A stretch of 64,000 bases of DNA, taken from assembly GCA_934756675.1 (NCBI GenBank), contig CAKVLG010000005.1, positions 1 through 64,000 on the forward strand, given 5' to 3'. The DNA comes from an uncultured Clostridia bacterium. Its GTDB lineage: Bacteria; Bacillota; Clostridia; Christensenellales; UBA1242. The notes beneath the pieces were generated by a model. That model made no database searches. It worked only from the letters and a program-made list of their open reading frames with translations, and was not told the DNA's origin. Each line of letters starts with the position of its first letter. Positions within the stretch are counted from its first letter, which is position 1. A program made the position numbers and the translations under genes. Positions 61,174 to 64,000 of this stretch are shown in pieces.

Positions 61174-62649
61174 ATGCCAAAGACAAACGAAGAAAAAACT
61201 TCAAGAATTTTACCAAACAATCTAGAAGCAGAACAATCTGTTTTAGGTTGTGCTATGATTGATCAAGAAGCTGCTCTTGAAATTGTGAGCAAGCTTAACC
61301 CAGAAGATTTTTATAGCGAATCGCATCAAATTATTTTTGATGCAATGAAAAGTTTGTATGAAAAGAATTCACCAATAGATATTATTACTCTTTCTGATGA
61401 ACTTGAAAAACGCGACAAACTTGCAGGCGTTGGCGGAATGGGGTATTTAACAACACTTTCGACAATTGTTCCAAGTGCCGCATACTATGCTCATTATGAA
61501 GAGATTGTTAAGCGTGATTCTGTTTTAAGACAATTAATATCCGCTTGCGGAAAAATCACAGAACATGCATTTACCGATGCCGAAAGTGACGATGCTTTGG
61601 GTTTTGCCGAAAAAACTATTTATGAAATTGCCGAAAAAGGGCAAGTTTCATCTCTCGAAAAAATTCAAAAGTCACTCGAAGAAGTTATGGACAAGTTCGA
61701 AACTATCCACAAAAATGGTGGCAATGTTCAAGGTCTTAAAACTGGATTTTATGCACTAGACCAAATTTTGAACGGTGGATTTAATAAGGGAGACCTTGTT
61801 ATTATTGCCGCACGTCCTGCCGTTGGTAAAACTTCGCTCGCGATGAACATTGTATCGAACGCGGCTATTGACTATGGCAAAAAATGTGCGGTATTCTCGC
61901 TTGAAATGAGCCGCGACCAATTGACTCAAAGAATGCTTTGCTCTATTGCAAATGTAGATATGAAAAAGGCACTCCGCGGTGAACTCACCGAAGCTGATTG
62001 GACAAAACTTTGGAAAGCGAATAAAAAACTTCAAACTGCAAATATTTTTATCGATGATTCGTCACTCAATAGACCATCTCAAATTTTGTCTAAGTGCCGA
62101 AAACTTAAACGTGAAAAAGGTCTGGACTTAATCATGGTCGACTATTTGCAACTTATGTCATCTGATGTTAAAAAATCAGATAACAGACAAACTGAAATTT
62201 CTGATATTTCACGTAGAATGAAGATTTTGGCAAAAGAAATTGGTGTGCCAGTTGTGGTTCTTTCACAATTGTCACGTGCTGTTGAACAAAGAACTGGCAA
62301 AAAACCAGTGCTCTCTGACCTTCGTGAATCTGGTGCAATTGAACAAGACGCAGATATTGTTATGTTCATTCACAAAGAGCCACCAGAAAATGCTAGCGAG
62401 CAAGAAGATAAAAATGCCGACTATAATGCGGAAATTATCCTTGCTAAACACAGAGCTGGTGAATGTGGCAGTGTATTCCTTGGTTGGAAAGGATCGAGAG
62501 TTAGCTTTGTTAACTTGCCAAAAGATGCTGAAGCTAAAAGTTTGGTTGAATCATATGTGGAGCCTTCAGTCCAAGCCCCTGAGGAGGGGAATATTGAAGA
62601 AGTCTTTATGACAGATGATATAAAACAAATTTTTAATGAAGAGGAATAA
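61174..62649 (+). CDS. dnaB: Replicative DNA helicase DnaB
   Basis: This 491-residue hexameric helicase unwinds DNA at the fork. The N-terminal domain starts at P-N-N-L-E-A-E-Q-S-V-L-G (about 14-25). The RecA-like domain has Walker A A-R-P-A-V-G-K-T-S near 211-219 and Walker B L-I-M-V-D-Y-L-Q near 316-323, plus the arginine-finger region H-R-A-G-E-C-G. The C-terminal 30 residues are acidic. It lies in its usual place downstream of rpsF-ssb-rpsR (rplI is absent here). GAGGAATAAT joins it to glnS with a 1-base gap. Confidence 0.95.
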   Translation: MPKTNEEKTSRILPNNLEAEQSVLGCAMIDQEAALEIVSKLNPEDFYSESHQIIFDAMKSLYEKNSPIDIITLSDELEKRDKLAGVGGMGYLTTLSTIVPSAAYYAHYEEIVKRDSVLRQLISACGKITEHAFTDAESDDALGFAEKTIYEIAEKGQVSSLEKIQKSLEEVMDKFETIHKNGGNVQGLKTGFYALDQILNGGFNKGDLVIIAARPAVGKTSLAMNIVSNAAIDYGKKCAVFSLEMSRDQLTQRMLCSIANVDMKKALRGELTEADWTKLWKANKKLQTANIFIDDSSLNRPSQILSKCRKLKREKGLDLIMVDYLQLMSSDVKKSDNRQTEISDISRRMKILAKEIGVPVVVLSQLSRAVEQRTGKKPVLSDLRESGAIEQDADIVMFIHKEPPENASEQEDKNADYNAEIILAKHRAGECGSVFLGWKGSRVSFVNLPKDAEAKSLVESYVEPSVQAPEEGNIEEVFMTDDIKQIFNEEE

Positions 62650-62650
62650 T

Positions 62651-64000
62651 ATGAAAAAAGCAGAGCCTATCGAGGCAACTAATTTTATTGAAAATGAAAT
62701 TAATAAAGATATAATAAATGGAAAAATCCATGGTGGTATTCAAACCCGTCATCCACCAGAACCAAGTGGATATTTGCATATTGGCCATGTAAGAAATATT
62801 GTGCTTAACTATGGCACAGCTGAGAAATATGGTGGCATTTGTAACCTTAGATACGATGACACCAACCCAATCAAAGAAAAACAAGAGTTTGTTGATGCTC
62901 TTCAAGAAGATGTTTTGTGGCTTGGATATAAGTGGAATCATATTTACTATGCCACAGATTACTTTCAACAAAATTATGAGATAGCAGTTAAGCTTATTAA
63001 AGAAGGTAAAGCTTATGTTTGTGACCTATCTCCAGAAGAACTTTCTAAGTCGCGTGGAACATTAACAGAACCAGGAACAAACAGTCCATACAGAAATCGT
63101 AGTGTAGAAGAAAACCTTGACCTTTTTGAACGCATGAAAAATGGCGAGTTTGAACAAGGTTCAAGATGTTTGCGTGCAAAAATAGACATGGCGTCACCAA
63201 ATATGAACATGCGTGACCCTGTTATCTATAGAATCCAATATCTAAATCACCAAAGAATTGGTAGAAGTTGGAATATTTATCCTTCATATGATTTTTCGCA
63301 CCCACTTGACGACTGTTTGGAAGGCGTTACACATTCTATTTGCGGTTTGGAGTTCGAAGACCACAGACCACTTTATAATTGGGTAGTTGAAAACAGTGGA
63401 CTTAGCAACCATTCGCGTCAGATTGAATACTCTAACCTTATGATTAAAAATACAATTTCTGGTAAACGTAATATTAAAAAGCTTGTAGAAGAAGGTGTTG
63501 TTTGGGGCTTTGATGATCCAAGGCTTATCACTCTTCGTGGGCTTAGAAGAAGAGGTGTGCTTCCAGAAAGTTTGATTGATTTTGTACGTGCTGCTGGCTT
63601 TGGTAAAACAACAACAGTATGTGAACCAAGCATGCTTGATTACTTTATTCGTAACACATTAAATGAAAAAGCGAAACGTGTTATGGCAGTTCTTGACCCA
63701 CTAAAACTTGTTATTACAAACTATGAGGGCGAAGACGAAGAAATCGAACTTACTGACTATCCACAAAAAGAAGAATCGACTAAACGTAAATATTATTTTG
63801 GCAGAGAACTTTATATCGAAAGAAGTGACTTTGAAGTTACTCCACCACCAAAATATTACCGTATGTATGTTGGTAACACGGTCCGTTTATTTGGAGCATA
63901 TGTTGTTAAATGTACTGGCTATGATGTAGATGAAAACGGCAAAGTAACTTGCGTTTATGCCGAATATGACAAGTCGACAAAATCTGGTTCTGGCAGTCAG
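62651..64000 (+). CDS. glnS: Glutaminyl-tRNA synthetase, 3' end outside window
   Basis: The first 450 residues are present; full-length GlnRS has about 550. The class I HIGH site is P-P-E-P-S-G-Y-L-H-I-G-H (about 36-47). R-Y-D-D-T-N-P and the G-F-D-D-P-R-L-I-T-L-R-G-L-R-R-R-G region are clear GlnRS signatures, distinct from GluRS. The usual K-M-S-K-S equivalent (M-S-K-R-K-L in E. coli) is replaced here by T-I-S-G-K-R-N-I-K-K-L (about 268-278). The gene starts just after dnaB with GAGG as ribosome binding site, so it is probably in the same operon. Confidence 0.93.
   Translation, partial: MKKAEPIEATNFIENEINKDIINGKIHGGIQTRHPPEPSGYLHIGHVRNIVLNYGTAEKYGGICNLRYDDTNPIKEKQEFVDALQEDVLWLGYKWNHIYYATDYFQQNYEIAVKLIKEGKAYVCDLSPEELSKSRGTLTEPGTNSPYRNRSVEENLDLFERMKNGEFEQGSRCLRAKIDMASPNMNMRDPVIYRIQYLNHQRIGRSWNIYPSYDFSHPLDDCLEGVTHSICGLEFEDHRPLYNWVVENSGLSNHSRQIEYSNLMIKNTISGKRNIKKLVEEGVVWGFDDPRLITLRGLRRRGVLPESLIDFVRAAGFGKTTTVCEPSMLDYFIRNTLNEKAKRVMAVLDPLKLVITNYEGEDEEIELTDYPQKEESTKRKYYFGRELYIERSDFEVTPPPKYYRMYVGNTVRLFGAYVVKCTGYDVDENGKVTCVYAEYDKSTKSGSGSQ

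Overview
The window looks like chromosome of a low-GC, endospore-forming member of the Bacillota, probably an uncultured gut-type Clostridia lineage. This rests on the complete gerA-type germinant receptor operon, the AT-rich genes with GGAGG-type ribosome binding sites, the Rrf2-IscS-MnmA-IscU cluster, meso-diaminopimelate dehydrogenase and a giant InlB-repeat surface protein. The species cannot be named from the sequence. The genetic code is standard (TGA, TAA and TAG all end genes). No CRISPR array, insertion sequence, prophage or origin was seen.

Layout. (1) Bases 1-26692 are one open reading frame that enters the window already open: at least 8896 residues, made of about 72 InlB-type B repeats (to about 17765), a transition zone, a long right-handed beta-helix-like region (about 19300-26400) and one last B-type repeat. 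It has no visible cell-wall anchor. (2) 26781-31612, minus strand: radC, a calcium-type P-type ATPase and a hipBA toxin-antitoxin pair with two operator-like palindromes. (3) 31691-38704: RNA modification and repair genes (RlmD-type rRNA methyltransferase, a rhodanese-TtcA fusion, AlkD-type glycosylase, SpoU methyltransferase), a zinc-ribbon membrane protein, tRNA-Ser(UGA) and a GC-rich intergenic stretch rich in hairpins. (4) 38701-42300: a lysine/diaminopimelate locus, lysC-asd divergent from ddh-dapB. (5) 42500-47238: an ADP-ribosylglycohydrolase, a membrane protein and the Fe-S/thiolation cluster. (6) 47290-53191: membrane and envelope genes (DUF308-like, BspA-type leucine-rich repeats, SDR, O-antigen ligase-like), then an archaeal-type aspartyl-tRNA synthetase and a small membrane protein. 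(7) 53316-57117: gerAA-gerAB-gerAC. (8) 57145-59877: a second P-type ATPase with a lysine-rich N-terminal extension. (9) 60067-64000: rpsF-ssb-rpsR behind a probable S6:S18-binding leader, then dnaB and a truncated glnS.

Two themes run through the window. First, genes are packed with shared bidirectional terminators, and several stop codons lie inside or against the terminator hairpin. Second, about eight promoters place the -10 box only 6-7 bases before the start codon with no Shine-Dalgarno sequence. These transcripts should be leaderless, while neighbouring genes use strong ribosome binding sites. The gerA operon is one of the leaderless cases and carries a sigma-G-like promoter.

The most unusual content is the giant repeat protein, with recent internal duplications of 483 bp and 160 bp, and the leaderless gene set. 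Statements about function rest on motif recognition by eye. Repeat counts, percent identities and GC estimates were made by eye.
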